The notes beneath the pieces were generated by a model. It was not told the origin of the DNA. It did not search any database and worked only from the letters and a program-made list of their open reading frames with translations. Of a stretch of 7,828 bases of DNA, positions 1 through 5,585 are shown in pieces (the first letter of the stretch is position 1; every line of letters starts with the position of its first letter). The DNA is from Bacillota bacterium (GTDB lineage Bacteria; Bacillota; Clostridia; Peptostreptococcales; Anaerovoracaceae). A program made the position numbers and the translations under genes. The stretch is from positions 1 through 7,828 of the forward strand of contig JAEEIC010000018.1 in NCBI GenBank assembly GCA_016281165.1, written 5' to 3'.

Positions 1-111
1 CCCATCGACGAGGCCAAGCTCATCGAGGAGAAGTACAAGAACGGCGAGACCGCTTCCGTGAGCGAAGAGCTCGAAGCTCTCAAGAAGGAGCTGGGACTGA
101 CCGAGGAGTAG
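1..111 (+). CDS. C-terminal 36 residues of an unidentified protein
   Basis: The frame is open from the first base and ends at TAG 109-111, giving 36 residues that finish in ELGLTEE. The fragment is highly charged (many E and K) and looks helical, with LIEEKYKNGE and EELEALKKEL segments. It has no motif that I recognise, so I assign no function. The codon use (GAG, AAG, CTC and CTG rich) matches the neighbouring genes and supports real coding. A strong terminator follows about 50 bases later, so this is the last gene of its transcript. It is convergent with the cobalamin operon on the other strand. Confidence 0.75.
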   Translation, partial: PIDEAKLIEEKYKNGETASVSEELEALKKELGLTEE

Positions 112-132
112 GTCCTTAAGGATCAACAGCAT

Positions 133-146
133 CCGGCGAAGGCCGG
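133..146 (+). other. small GC hairpin before the terminator
   Basis: CCGGC (133-137) and GCCGG (142-146) can pair around a GAAG loop in the 3' untranslated region of the first gene. No U-tract follows directly. It probably only stabilises the transcript end, and it could be chance in GC-rich DNA. Confidence 0.3.
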
Positions 147-160
147 CTGAAGGGTAAAAG

Positions 161-190
161 AAGCCCCGGGGCGTACGCTCCGGGGCTTTT
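161..190 (+). terminator. intrinsic terminator, probably bidirectional
   Basis: A near-perfect inverted repeat (left arm 161-172, right arm 177-188, one G-U pair, GTAC loop) ends in TTTT on the plus strand. On the minus strand the same stem is followed by CTTTTACC, the complement of bases 153-160. It therefore lies correctly to end both the plus-strand gene at 111 and the minus-strand cobalamin operon, whose last stop codon is at 195. Confidence 0.85.
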
Positions 191-194
191 CGTC

Positions 195-782
195 TCAGCG
201 CTCTTCGGGGGGAAAGCTCTCCCAGGACAGGGCCTTGCCGTCCTCAAAAGTGACGACGTAGCCCTTGCCGTTCTCGGGCTGCCACATGTAGAACTCCCTG
301 TTCTCGCCGGGAAAGAGCTCGCTCATGATGACCCCGATGGGGCCGCCGTGTATCACGATCATGAAGTCGCGGCCTTTGCTTATGAGGTCGTTAAAAGAAG
401 CGAGCACACGCTCCTTAAGCTGCGCGAAGCTCTCGCCGCCCGGGATCACGTAGTCGTCACGCCTCTCCATCCAGACCGAAAACTCGGGCATCCGCGAGAT
501 CTCCTCCAGGGGCTTGTTCTCGAAGACGCCGAAGTTCCTCTCCATGAGGCCTTGCACCGCCTCGTGGGGGACGTCTCCGTAGAAGGCTCTGAGGGTGTCC
601 TCGGTGCGCCTCATGCCGCTGGTGTATATGGCCGCGCCTTCGGGCAGGCTGTAGTCGAAGGCTTCGCCCAGGGCCTTGAGGTCTTCGAGCCCGCTCGCGC
701 TCACCGGCCAGTCTGAGGCTCCCGCGTAGAGCTTTCTTTCGTTCGCTTCGGTCCTGCCGTGTCTTAATATGTATATCCTCAT
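195..782 (-). CDS. cobC: histidine phosphatase, probable alpha-ribazole-5'-phosphate phosphatase (CobC)
   Basis: This 195-residue protein belongs to the histidine phosphatase (phosphoglycerate mutase-like) superfamily. The phospho-accepting motif is R7-H8-G9, followed by T11-E12. The branch's G..D..(L/V)s..G segment is at 21-31 (GASDWPVSASG). A second Arg lies in SGMRRTEDT (55-63), a probable acid is E81 in ERNFG, and the second catalytic His is H145 in VIHGG. A GES motif at 116-118 completes the fold. In the cobalamin pathway CobC removes the 5' phosphate from alpha-ribazole phosphate or adenosylcobalamin phosphate. The family is broad, so the specific assignment rests on its place as last gene of a cob operon, 14 bases after the short CobU homologue. 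An AGAGGA-type ribosome binding site precedes the ATG. Confidence 0.85.
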   Translation of the reverse strand: MRIYILRHGRTEANERKLYAGASDWPVSASGLEDLKALGEAFDYSLPEGAAIYTSGMRRTEDTLRAFYGDVPHEAVQGLMERNFGVFENKPLEEISRMPEFSVWMERRDDYVIPGGESFAQLKERVLASFNDLISKGRDFMIVIHGGPIGVIMSELFPGENREFYMWQPENGKGYVVTFEDGKALSWESFPPEER

Positions 783-796
783 GGCGTCCTCTTTCC

Positions 797-1159
797 TTAT
801 TTTATCCTCTGGGGAAGGCCGCAGAAGATCCTCGTCACCGTATCGCAGCGCGCCGCGAGCTTTTGCAGGTATCTTCCGTATCCTTCCCTGAAGCGCCTGA
901 TCTCGGGGTCCACCGGGACGACTCCCGAGAAGATCTCGCGCCCTATGAGCACCGCGTCGGGGCGGAAGTCCAGAGCCGGCTCTTTCCCTTCCTTAAGGCA
1001 GCTTTTGACATAGTCCTCAAGGCCGTATACGCAGCGGAAGCTCGCGTCTATATCCGCGCCGCCGCCGCAGCGGAATATGTCGCTCTCGGCAAGGCCGTAC
1101 TTTTCCTTCGCGTATTCGAGCTTTCCCTGGAAGGCTCCTCCGATAATGAGATCCATCAT
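797..1159 (-). CDS. short CobU-family protein lacking histidine
   Basis: This 120-residue protein resembles the nucleotide-binding cobinamide kinase/guanylyltransferase CobU but is about two thirds of the usual length. The N-terminus keeps a degenerate P-loop, GGAFQGKL (7-14), where CobU normally has GGxxSGKS. The C-terminal half is closer to the family: GVVP (79-82) matches GIVP, RRFREGYGRYLQKLA (88-102) matches the following helix, and the protein ends GLPQRIK. It contains no histidine at all, so it cannot carry the guanylylated His of classical CobU. It may be a kinase-only, regulatory or partner subunit beside the full-length CobU encoded upstream. ATGATG gives two possible starts. AGGAGG lies 3 bases before the first and 6 before the second, so Met2 (position 1156) is the likelier true start. 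Confidence 0.8.
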   Translation of the reverse strand: MMDLIIGGAFQGKLEYAKEKYGLAESDIFRCGGGADIDASFRCVYGLEDYVKSCLKEGKEPALDFRPDAVLIGREIFSGVVPVDPEIRRFREGYGRYLQKLAARCDTVTRIFCGLPQRIK

Positions 1160-1185
1160 GTTCCTCCTGCCGCGCTCAAAGCGGC
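1160..1185 (-). promoter_or_regulatory. strong ribosome binding site with adjacent hairpin
   Basis: Read on the minus strand, the 82-base gap after cobS ends in a GCCGC/GCGGC stem (1169-1173 with 1181-1185, 7-base loop) whose downstream arm runs directly into AGGAGG and the ATGATG start. This is the only sizeable gap in the operon, so the short CobU-like gene has its own strong initiation signal and is not coupled to cobS by overlap. I saw no clear promoter in the gap. Confidence 0.45.
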
Positions 1186-1241
1186 GGGCTCTCGCGCGGT
1201 CCCAAAATGCTTTCAGGCCCGGTGATCGTTATGTGCTTCGC

Positions 1242-1973
1242 TCAGATCAGCGCCAGGACGGCCGCGCCGGCCAGCTCTCCCAGGGCGATCGCGAAGCCCG
1301 ATACGTCGCCGGACATCCCGCCCAGCTGCTTTGAAGCCCTGAGTATGGCGGCCCAGGCGGCAAGAGCCGCAGCGCCGGCCGCGGCGAAAGCCCCGGGTCC
1401 CGCGATGAGGGAGAGGGCAGTCATCAGGACCGGGGCGAATAGAGCGGGGCCTTTGGCCTTGCGCTCCATCTTCTCGTAGCTTGAGCCTTCCATGGGCTTC
1501 AAAAAGAATATGGCGCAGACGGAGCAGGCTCTCGTGACCGCCGGGATGGCGATGAGTCCCGCCCATTTTTCCGCCGTATCGAGCTCCGAGAAGACCGCGA
1601 AGCTCATCATGAAGAGCAGGCACAGCGCGATCACCGCGAAGGAACCCACGTGCGGGTCCTTCAGGATCTTTCTTTTATTCTCCATGTCTCTTCTCGAGAG
1701 TATGGCGTCGGAGCAGTCCATGAAGCCGTCCAGATGGATGAAGCCGCTGGCCGCGTGGGGAAAGGCGCAGAGCAGCGCCGCCGCGATGAGGGCGGGGCAG
1801 CCCAGCCTTGACAGCCCGAGGGCGAGCAGCCCCCAGCAGGCGCCGATGAGAAGGCCGATGAAGGGGAGCATGATGAGCATCCTGCCCCGGAGCTTCTCGT
1901 CCCAGCGTGGCAGGGGGCAGGGGACGGAAAGGAACATGCCCCAGGCCATGAAGAACGCGGTGATCCAGTTCAT
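1242..1973 (-). CDS. cobS: adenosylcobinamide-GDP ribazoletransferase (cobalamin synthase)
   Basis: CobS joins adenosylcobinamide-GDP to alpha-ribazole (or its phosphate) at the membrane, releasing GMP. The 243-residue product has the usual family length and is mostly hydrophobic, with membrane segments at roughly 33-55, 60-76, 110-130, 136-158 and 178-212. The family signature is at 77-114: GFIHLDGFMDCSDA, with acidic residues D82, D86 and D89 that bind metal in this family, then KDPHVGSFAV. A second conserved motif, GGMSGD (218-223), lies near the C-terminus. The start ATG overlaps the stop of cobU by four bases (ATGA), so translation is probably coupled. No frame damage is visible. Confidence 0.95.
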   Translation of the reverse strand: MNWITAFFMAWGMFLSVPCPLPRWDEKLRGRMLIMLPFIGLLIGACWGLLALGLSRLGCPALIAAALLCAFPHAASGFIHLDGFMDCSDAILSRRDMENKRKILKDPHVGSFAVIALCLLFMMSFAVFSELDTAEKWAGLIAIPAVTRACSVCAIFFLKPMEGSSYEKMERKAKGPALFAPVLMTALSLIAGPGAFAAAGAAALAAWAAILRASKQLGGMSGDVSGFAIALGELAGAAVLALI

Positions 1974-2506
1974 GCCGGCATCTCCCCCTTGTGGATCATA
2001 TACTGCCCGCAGCAGACCTCGATGACCAGATCGGCGGCCTTCGCTAGGGCCCTGTCGGTCAGGGCGAGCTCTCTTCTGAAGGCTTCGGTGAGCTCTTCGT
2101 ACTCTTCGGCGTCGGCGTATATGAAGTCGCTCACGAACACCGAGTCGGCGGCGAGGGCGGCGAGGGCGAGCAGCTCCTCTGAAGCTCTCGCCGAGCAGTT
2201 TTCGTCGACGCTCCCGTCTTCCGCGAACATCATGTTGGCGAGCAGGGCGGTGACGCTGTCGAGGAGGAAGGTCCCTTGGGGCCGGCCTTCGGCGCAGCGG
2301 GACACCAGCTTAGGACATTCAAGGGTCTCAAAGCCCTTGCCGCGTCTTGCGAGCCTGTGCTTTTCTACGCGGACCGCGTCCTCGCTGTCTTTGGGCACCA
2401 TGGTCGCCACATAATACAGGGCCTTTCCGCCCGAGAGCTTTACCGCCAGGTCCTCGGCCAGGGCCGATTTTCCGCTTTTGCTGCCTCCGGATATAAAGAC
2501 GGTCAT
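1970..2506 (-). CDS. cobU: adenosylcobinamide kinase / adenosylcobinamide-phosphate guanylyltransferase
   Basis: CobU phosphorylates adenosylcobinamide and then transfers GMP to it. The 178-residue product has the normal length. It begins with the P-loop GGSKSGKS (7-14) and carries RVEKHRLARRGKGFETLE (46-63), where H50 aligns with the guanylylated His of the classical enzyme. FLLDSVTALLANMMF follows in the position of the usual DCLTLWLTN segment. The C-terminal part is unusual: the family's EVGxGIVP is replaced by SDFIYADAEEYEELTEAF, and the end is GQYMIHKGEMPA where GLPxxLK is normal. This divergence complements that of the short homologue downstream, which keeps the GVVP half and lacks the His. 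The gene overlaps cobT and cobS by four bases on either side. Confidence 0.93.
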   Translation of the reverse strand: MTVFISGGSKSGKSALAEDLAVKLSGGKALYYVATMVPKDSEDAVRVEKHRLARRGKGFETLECPKLVSRCAEGRPQGTFLLDSVTALLANMMFAEDGSVDENCSARASEELLALAALAADSVFVSDFIYADAEEYEELTEAFRRELALTDRALAKAADLVIEVCCGQYMIHKGEMPA

Positions 2507-3597
2507 ACCGTGAAATGATCTCCTTTTCTGATCTCCTCCAGATAGGCGTCGTCGATGGAGGCTTCCGCGAAGCTCGCCATGCCCGCCGTGAAGGCGCAGG
2601 CCGCCTCGATGATCCTGAAGGCGGGCACGCAGCCGCTGCCTTCTCCCAGCCTCATGCCCAGATCGAGGAAGGGCTCAAGTCCTATCTCCCGCGCCGCCGC
2701 CCTGTAGCCCGGCTCAAAGGACGAATGGGAGGGAAACATGTATCCGGCGCAGGCGCCGCAGAGCCTGAAGGCGCAGAGCGCCGCCACGACCGAGATGAAT
2801 CCGTCGACGACGACGGGGAGCCTCTCATTCGCGGCGCCGAGATAAAAGCCGCACATGGCGGCCAGATCGAAGCCGCCGAGCTTTGAGAGCGTATCCAGCG
2901 GATCCATCGGGTCCGGCCTGTTCAGTTCTATCGCTCTTCTTATGACCTGCTTTTTCCTCGCGAAAGCCCCGTCGGTGAGGCCTCCGCCCCTTCCCGTCAC
3001 CTGTTCGGGCTCAAGGCCCGTCAGGACGGAGAGCACGGCGGAGGAAGTCGTGGTGTTGCCTATGCCCATCTCCCCGCAGCCCAGGAGCCTGACGCCCTGT
3101 TTTTTTGCGAGGGAAGCCATCTCGATCCCGGTCCGGACGGCGGCAAGGGCCTGATCCTTCGTCATCGCGGGGCCTTTGGCGATATCGGCCGTGCCGCGGG
3201 CGATCTTCCTGTCCGTGATCCGCGGGCAGTCAAAGGAGGCGTCTATGCCCACGTCGACTACGGTGACCAGGTCGCCGAAATGCTTCGCCATGGAGCTCAT
3301 GCCGGTGAGGCCCTTCGTCATGTTGACGGCCTGGGCGAGGGTGACGCTTCTCGGCGCCGAGGAGACTCCCTCTTCGGTCACGCCGTTGTCGGCGCAGAAG
3401 ACGGTGACGCAGGCGGGGCGGGGATCATATACGTCGAGGCCCGAGATGCCCGAGAGCCTGACGGCGATGTCCTCGAGCCTGCCGAGGCTGCCGGGAGGCT
3501 TGGCAAGCGAGAGCTGCCTGGCCCTCGCTCTTTCCATCGCCCTGGGGTCGGGCGGCTGTATCCCCTCTATGTATTTTCTGAGCTCTCTGTCTGTCAT
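2503..3597 (-). CDS. cobT: nicotinate-nucleotide--dimethylbenzimidazole phosphoribosyltransferase
   Basis: CobT activates the lower-ligand base by transferring ribose phosphate from nicotinate mononucleotide, giving alpha-ribazole phosphate. From the ATG at 3597 the product has 364 residues, the normal family length. Motifs in order are KPPGSLGRLE near residue 33, CADNGVTEEGVSSAPRSVT near 68, GCGEMGIGNTTTSSA near 173 and MRLGEGSG near 315. The last holds the Glu (about E319) that matches the catalytic base of the Salmonella enzyme. The frame extends upstream to a TTG at 3630, but those 11 residues are not family-like, so I chose MTDRELRKYIEGI. The ribosome binding site before 3597 is weak. 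The stop overlaps the cobU start (ATGA). It is the first gene of the operon. Confidence 0.95.
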   Translation of the reverse strand: MTDRELRKYIEGIQPPDPRAMERARARQLSLAKPPGSLGRLEDIAVRLSGISGLDVYDPRPACVTVFCADNGVTEEGVSSAPRSVTLAQAVNMTKGLTGMSSMAKHFGDLVTVVDVGIDASFDCPRITDRKIARGTADIAKGPAMTKDQALAAVRTGIEMASLAKKQGVRLLGCGEMGIGNTTTSSAVLSVLTGLEPEQVTGRGGGLTDGAFARKKQVIRRAIELNRPDPMDPLDTLSKLGGFDLAAMCGFYLGAANERLPVVVDGFISVVAALCAFRLCGACAGYMFPSHSSFEPGYRAAAREIGLEPFLDLGMRLGEGSGCVPAFRIIEAACAFTAGMASFAEASIDDAYLEEIRKGDHFTV

Positions 3598-3642
3598 CGA
3601 AGTCGCGGGTTCGCCTGCCGCGCGGGGCAAAAATCAAAATAC

Positions 3643-3661
3643 CGGTCCCGCGGGGGGACCG
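3643..3661 (-). terminator. hairpin between the AEC permease gene and cobT: terminator or 5' leader element
   Basis: CGGTCCC and GGGACCG pair over 7 bp (3643-3649 with 3655-3661) around a 5-base loop. On the minus strand it is followed by the U-rich but interrupted run GTATTTTGATTTTT (3629-3642). It could terminate the permease transcript. It also coincides with the start of the transcript predicted from the promoter at 3667-3695, so it may protect or attenuate the cob mRNA. The sequence alone does not decide between these. Confidence 0.55.
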
Positions 3662-3666
3662 ATAAA

Positions 3667-3695
3667 AATATATCATCAGATAAGGCAAAAGGCAA
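3667..3695 (-). promoter_or_regulatory. sigma70-type promoter for the cob operon
   Basis: On the minus strand TTGCCT (complement of 3690-3695) and TATATT (complement of 3667-3672) are separated by exactly 17 bases. This matches the consensus at 4/6 and 5/6 positions. Predicted initiation near 3660 gives a leader of about 63 bases before the cobT ATG. That is too short for a cobalamin riboswitch, and no such element is seen. Confidence 0.6.
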
Positions 3696-3706
3696 ATCGC
3701 GGCGCT

Positions 3707-4645
3707 CTAATACATCCCCATGAGGCCGATGGCGCTCAGGATGAGGAAGAGGGTGACGACGGAGAGGCTCGAGGTGAGGACCACGGCCTGGCCGGCCAGC
3801 TCTTCGTTGCCGCCCATGGAGACGGCGGTGCTGTAGGTGTTGACGGCGGCGGGCGAGCCGCTGAAGACCACTATGGCCAGCAGGTCGGCTCCTCTGATGC
3901 CGCAGAGCACGGCGAGGGTCACGATGACGGCGGGCATGACGATGAGCTTGCCCAGGGATATCGCGACGAGCTGCCTCCTGAACTTGCCGAGGCTCGAGAA
4001 ATCGAAGGTCGAGCCCAGGGCGAGCAGGGCGACGGGGGTCGCCATCGAGGAGAGGTTCTTGACCACTCCGCTCATGATGAACTTGGGCAGGGGGACTCTT
4101 AAGAGATTGAAGGCCATGCCCAGAAGGCTGGAGAGCACCAGGGGGTTCTTCAGGATCTTGAGGAGTTTTTGCGTCCCGCTGCTGCTCTTTCCGGTGTACT
4201 TCTCAAAGACCAGGGAGGAGCAGGTATTGACCACGGGAGTGATGACCGCCATGAGGACGGCCGTCATGCCCAGGTCGCCGGTGATGAAGCTGCTGACTAT
4301 GGGTATGGCCAGCAGATTGTAATTGGCCTTGTGTATGGCCTGTATCACCACGGGGATCACCGTCCTGTCGCTCTCGAAGCGGGGGATGAGGGCGCAGAGG
4401 ATGATGTAGGCGGCGATGGAGGTCAGGGTGACGAAGACCGCGATCTTCAGGTCGAAGTTGCTGCGAAGGTCGGTGTTGTAGACGCTCTGGAAGATGCTGA
4501 TGGGCAGGAAGACGTTGAAGACCAGCCTGTTCATCTCCGAGGCCGCGTTCCCCTTCATGTATCCTTTTTTCTTGAGAAAGTATCCCAGGCTCATGTAGGC
4601 GAGTATGGGGAAAATGGCGTAGAATGACTGTATGACTGCTTTCAT
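3707..4645 (-). CDS. AEC-family (auxin efflux carrier) permease
   Basis: This 312-residue integral membrane protein of the AEC/BASS-like transporter group is of a kind that usually exports or exchanges organic anions. It opens MKAVIQSFYAIFPILAYMSLGYFLKKKGYM, the typical first helix and positively charged loop, followed by MNRLVFNVFLPISIFQSVY. A repeat-related second half begins near KILKNPLVLSSLLGMAFNL, then LSSMATPVALLALGSTFDF and VVFSGSPAAVNTYSTA, all characteristic of the family. About ten hydrophobic segments are seen. The frame extends upstream to 4684, but ATG 4645 has AAGGAG six bases before it and starts the family-like sequence. The substrate is unknown. Its position just upstream of cob genes on the same strand allows read-through but is not proof of a role in cobalamin metabolism. 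Confidence 0.9.
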   Translation of the reverse strand: MKAVIQSFYAIFPILAYMSLGYFLKKKGYMKGNAASEMNRLVFNVFLPISIFQSVYNTDLRSNFDLKIAVFVTLTSIAAYIILCALIPRFESDRTVIPVVIQAIHKANYNLLAIPIVSSFITGDLGMTAVLMAVITPVVNTCSSLVFEKYTGKSSSGTQKLLKILKNPLVLSSLLGMAFNLLRVPLPKFIMSGVVKNLSSMATPVALLALGSTFDFSSLGKFRRQLVAISLGKLIVMPAVIVTLAVLCGIRGADLLAIVVFSGSPAAVNTYSTAVSMGGNEELAGQAVVLTSSLSVVTLFLILSAIGLMGMY

Positions 4646-4660
4646 GGGCTTCTCCTTCCC

Positions 4661-4674
4661 GCGCCAGGCGGCGC
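4661..4674 (-). other. GC hairpin in the permease leader
   Basis: GCGCC and GGCGC (4661-4665, 4670-4674) pair around a 4-base loop at the very start of the predicted permease mRNA, just before its Shine-Dalgarno sequence. It is short and may simply shield the 5' end. Confidence 0.3.
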
Positions 4675-4682
4675 ACCCAGTC

Positions 4683-4711
4683 ATTTTAACCCAGAGGAGG
4701 CATTAATTCAA
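4683..4711 (-). promoter_or_regulatory. sigma70-type promoter for the AEC permease
   Basis: On the minus strand TTGAAT (complement of 4706-4711) and TAAAAT (complement of 4683-4688) are 17 bases apart. Initiation is predicted near 4676, about 30 bases before the chosen ATG at 4645. It is back to back with the plus-strand promoter at 4720-4749, making this a divergent promoter region. Confidence 0.6.
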
Positions 4712-4719
4712 CTGCCGCC

Positions 4720-4749
4720 TTGTTTTTCCGCGAAAAGATATGGTATATT
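4720..4749 (+). promoter_or_regulatory. extended -10 promoter for the 193-residue protein
   Basis: TTGTTT (4720-4725) and TATATT (4744-4749) are 18 bases apart, and TGG before the -10 makes it an extended type (TGnTATATT). An A-tract follows. Initiation near 4756 gives a leader of about 37 bases. The leader contains a small CCGGA/TCCGG hairpin (4764-4779) just ahead of the AAGGAAG ribosome binding site at 4781-4787. Confidence 0.65.
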
Positions 4750-4792
4750 AAAAAAAAGGGCGGCCGGATCGCCGTCCGGGAAGGAAGAAGAC

Positions 4793-5374
4793 ATGTCACT
4801 TTTCGGTAAACTGATAAAGAACGTGGTCTCCGAAGCCGGCAAGGCTGTGTCCGACGGCGTAGGCAAGACCGTATCGGATCAAGTCGGCAAGGCAGTCTCC
4901 GATTCCGTCGGGAAAGCGGTCACCGCTGCGAAGGAAGCCGGCATCGATCTGGGCGAGGTCAAGTCCGCCCTCGAGGAAGCCAAAAAGAACGTTGAGGCCG
5001 CGGCAGGCAGCGCTGCGGGCGGCGTCGACATGAACGCCTATTTCGAGGAAGAGCTTCCCGAAGACAGCGAGGACGTGAGAGACAAGCTGCTCAAGGTGCT
5101 GGCGGAGGAGTTCCCCGCCTGCGAGGTCAGAGAGAACGTCTCCCCCCTCACCATAGGCGCCTGGGGCAAGCCCATGAACTATTCCATGGGAGTCTATAAG
5201 GACGGGGCTCCCGCTCTCTTCATCATGTTCTGCGGCAAGAACACCACCAGGCTCAGGGCCTACCGCTGGGCGAAGGAGGCCGCGGCAAAAGCCGGCGTCC
5301 CCATGATAAACTTCGTCCGCGACTGGCCGAACCGCTACTGGTATCTGAAGGAAAGGCTCCACAAGTACCTGTAG
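4793..5374 (+). CDS. protein of unknown function with N-terminal octapeptide repeats
   Basis: I do not recognise this 193-residue protein. Residues 16-43 are an octapeptide repeat, GKAVSDGV, GKTVSDQV, GKAVSDSV and a partial GKAVTAAK, likely an amphipathic helix able to associate with a membrane or with itself. A helical linker (45-76) leads to a compact C-terminal domain (about 80-193): an acidic helix, then EVRENVSP, MNYSMGVYKDGAPALFIMF, a helix RLRAYRWAKEAAAKAGVPMINF and an aromatic tail, WPNRYWYLKERL. The strand-helix-strand order with GxPALFIMF and AGVPMINF loosely recalls a PD-(D/E)XK nuclease fold with the catalytic acids and Lys missing, but this is a weak guess. There is no signal peptide. 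It has its own promoter and an AAGGAAG site, and it precedes the RT RNA by only about 15 bases, so it may belong to that locus. Confidence 0.85.
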   Translation: MSLFGKLIKNVVSEAGKAVSDGVGKTVSDQVGKAVSDSVGKAVTAAKEAGIDLGEVKSALEEAKKNVEAAAGSAAGGVDMNAYFEEELPEDSEDVRDKLLKVLAEEFPACEVRENVSPLTIGAWGKPMNYSMGVYKDGAPALFIMFCGKNTTRLRAYRWAKEAAAKAGVPMINFVRDWPNRYWYLKERLHKYL

Positions 5375-5377
5375 CCC

Positions 5378-5383
5378 CATAAT
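5378..5383 (+). promoter_or_regulatory. possible -10 element for the putative RNA
   Basis: CATAAT matches TATAAT at five of six positions and would start transcription near 5390, which is the beginning of the purine arm. No acceptable -35 hexamer lies 16-18 bases upstream, so this is a weak call. Read-through from the promoter at 4720 is the alternative. Confidence 0.3.
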
Positions 5384-5388
5384 ACGCG

Positions 5389-5403
5389 AAAAAGAAAGAG
5401 AAA
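5389..5403 (+). repeat. left arm of 15-base inverted repeat (a1-like)
   Basis: This pure purine tract, AAAAAGAAAGAGAAA, is the exact reverse complement of 5517-5531, with a possible extra G-U pair (5388 with 5532). It begins 15 bases after the stop codon of the preceding gene. Confidence 0.8.
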
Positions 5404-5516
5404 CGCGGGATGTCCCGCGCCTGCGGGGGCAGAAGCGGGCCTCATCACCCATGGCTTTGCAGGCAGCCGTGGTCCGTTCATGCCGGTAACCAGCGCAACT
5501 GCGCTGTTCAAAGCTT

Positions 5517-5531
5517 TTTCTCTTTCTTTTT
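5517..5531 (+). repeat. right arm of 15-base inverted repeat (a2-like)
   Basis: This pure pyrimidine tract, TTTCTCTTTCTTTTT, is complementary to 5389-5403. It lies 10 bases after hairpin H4, so it could alternatively act as the U-tract of an intrinsic terminator. Confidence 0.8.
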
Positions 5532-5537
5532 TATTTC

Positions 5538-5565
5538 CGGAGCGGCTCTTCGCGGGGCCGCTCCG
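5538..5565 (+). promoter_or_regulatory. strong hairpin just upstream of the RT start
   Basis: CGGAGCGGC (5538-5546) pairs perfectly with GCCGCTCCG (5557-5565), and two or three further pairs are possible in the loop. No U-tract follows, so it is not a standard terminator. It sits directly before the purine-rich AGAGAGG (5566-5572), the only ribosome binding candidate for the RT. It may separate the structured RNA from the coding part or modulate RT translation. Confidence 0.55.
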
Positions 5566-5585
5566 AGAGAGGAAAACGCCGGATC

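Larger units (their letters stand above)
5389..5531 (+). ncRNA. putative structured RNA, closed by a 15-bp stem, upstream of the RT
   Basis: The outer stem pairs AAAAAGAAAGAGAAA (5389-5403) with TTTCTCTTTCTTTTT (5517-5531) without mismatch. Inside, four local stems can form. H1 is CGCGGG/CCCGCG (5404-5409 with 5414-5419, ATGT loop). H2 spans 5429-5460 (GCA/TGC, AAGC/GCTT, GGG/CCC, 8-base loop, one bulged G and a 3-base internal bulge). H3 spans 5470-5492 (TGGT/ACCA, CCG/CGG). H4 is CAGCGC/GCGCTG (5491-5496 with 5501-5506), sharing two bases with H3. GCCTGC (5419-5424) can alternatively pair with GCAGGC (5459-5464). The layout recalls a retron a1/a2-bounded RNA or the RNAs encoded next to defence RTs. 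Expression and the fold are inferred. A simpler reading is a large terminator of the preceding gene. Confidence 0.5.
5375..5585 (+). other. 211-base gap before the RT: densely structured, non-coding
   Basis: No convincing coding sequence is present. The stretch is filled by a purine tract, at least four stem-loops, a pyrimidine tract complementary to the purine tract, and one more strong hairpin before the RT start. The parts are listed separately. Confidence 0.7.

Noticed and set aside
3598..3630. Upstream TTG start for cobT adding 11 residues
   Set aside because: No ribosome binding site is seen, the added residues are not family-like, and ATG 3597 gives the normal N-terminus.
3598..3706. 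Cobalamin riboswitch upstream of cobT
   Set aside because: The space is too short, and no B12-box-like conserved core is recognisable on the minus strand.
4646..4684. Upstream start for the AEC permease adding 13 residues
   Set aside because: The predicted transcript begins near 4676, after this start. ATG 4645 has a well-spaced AAGGAG and the family-like first helix.
4838..4933. Tandem 24-base repeats as a CRISPR or satellite array
   Set aside because: The units are degenerate at the third codon position, in frame, and encode a regular octapeptide, so they are protein-level repeats.
5491..5532. H4 plus pyrimidine tract as only a simple terminator for the 193-residue gene
   Set aside because: The hairpin is short and separated from the U-rich run by 10 bases, and this view leaves the exact match to the purine arm unexplained. 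It is not excluded as an additional role.
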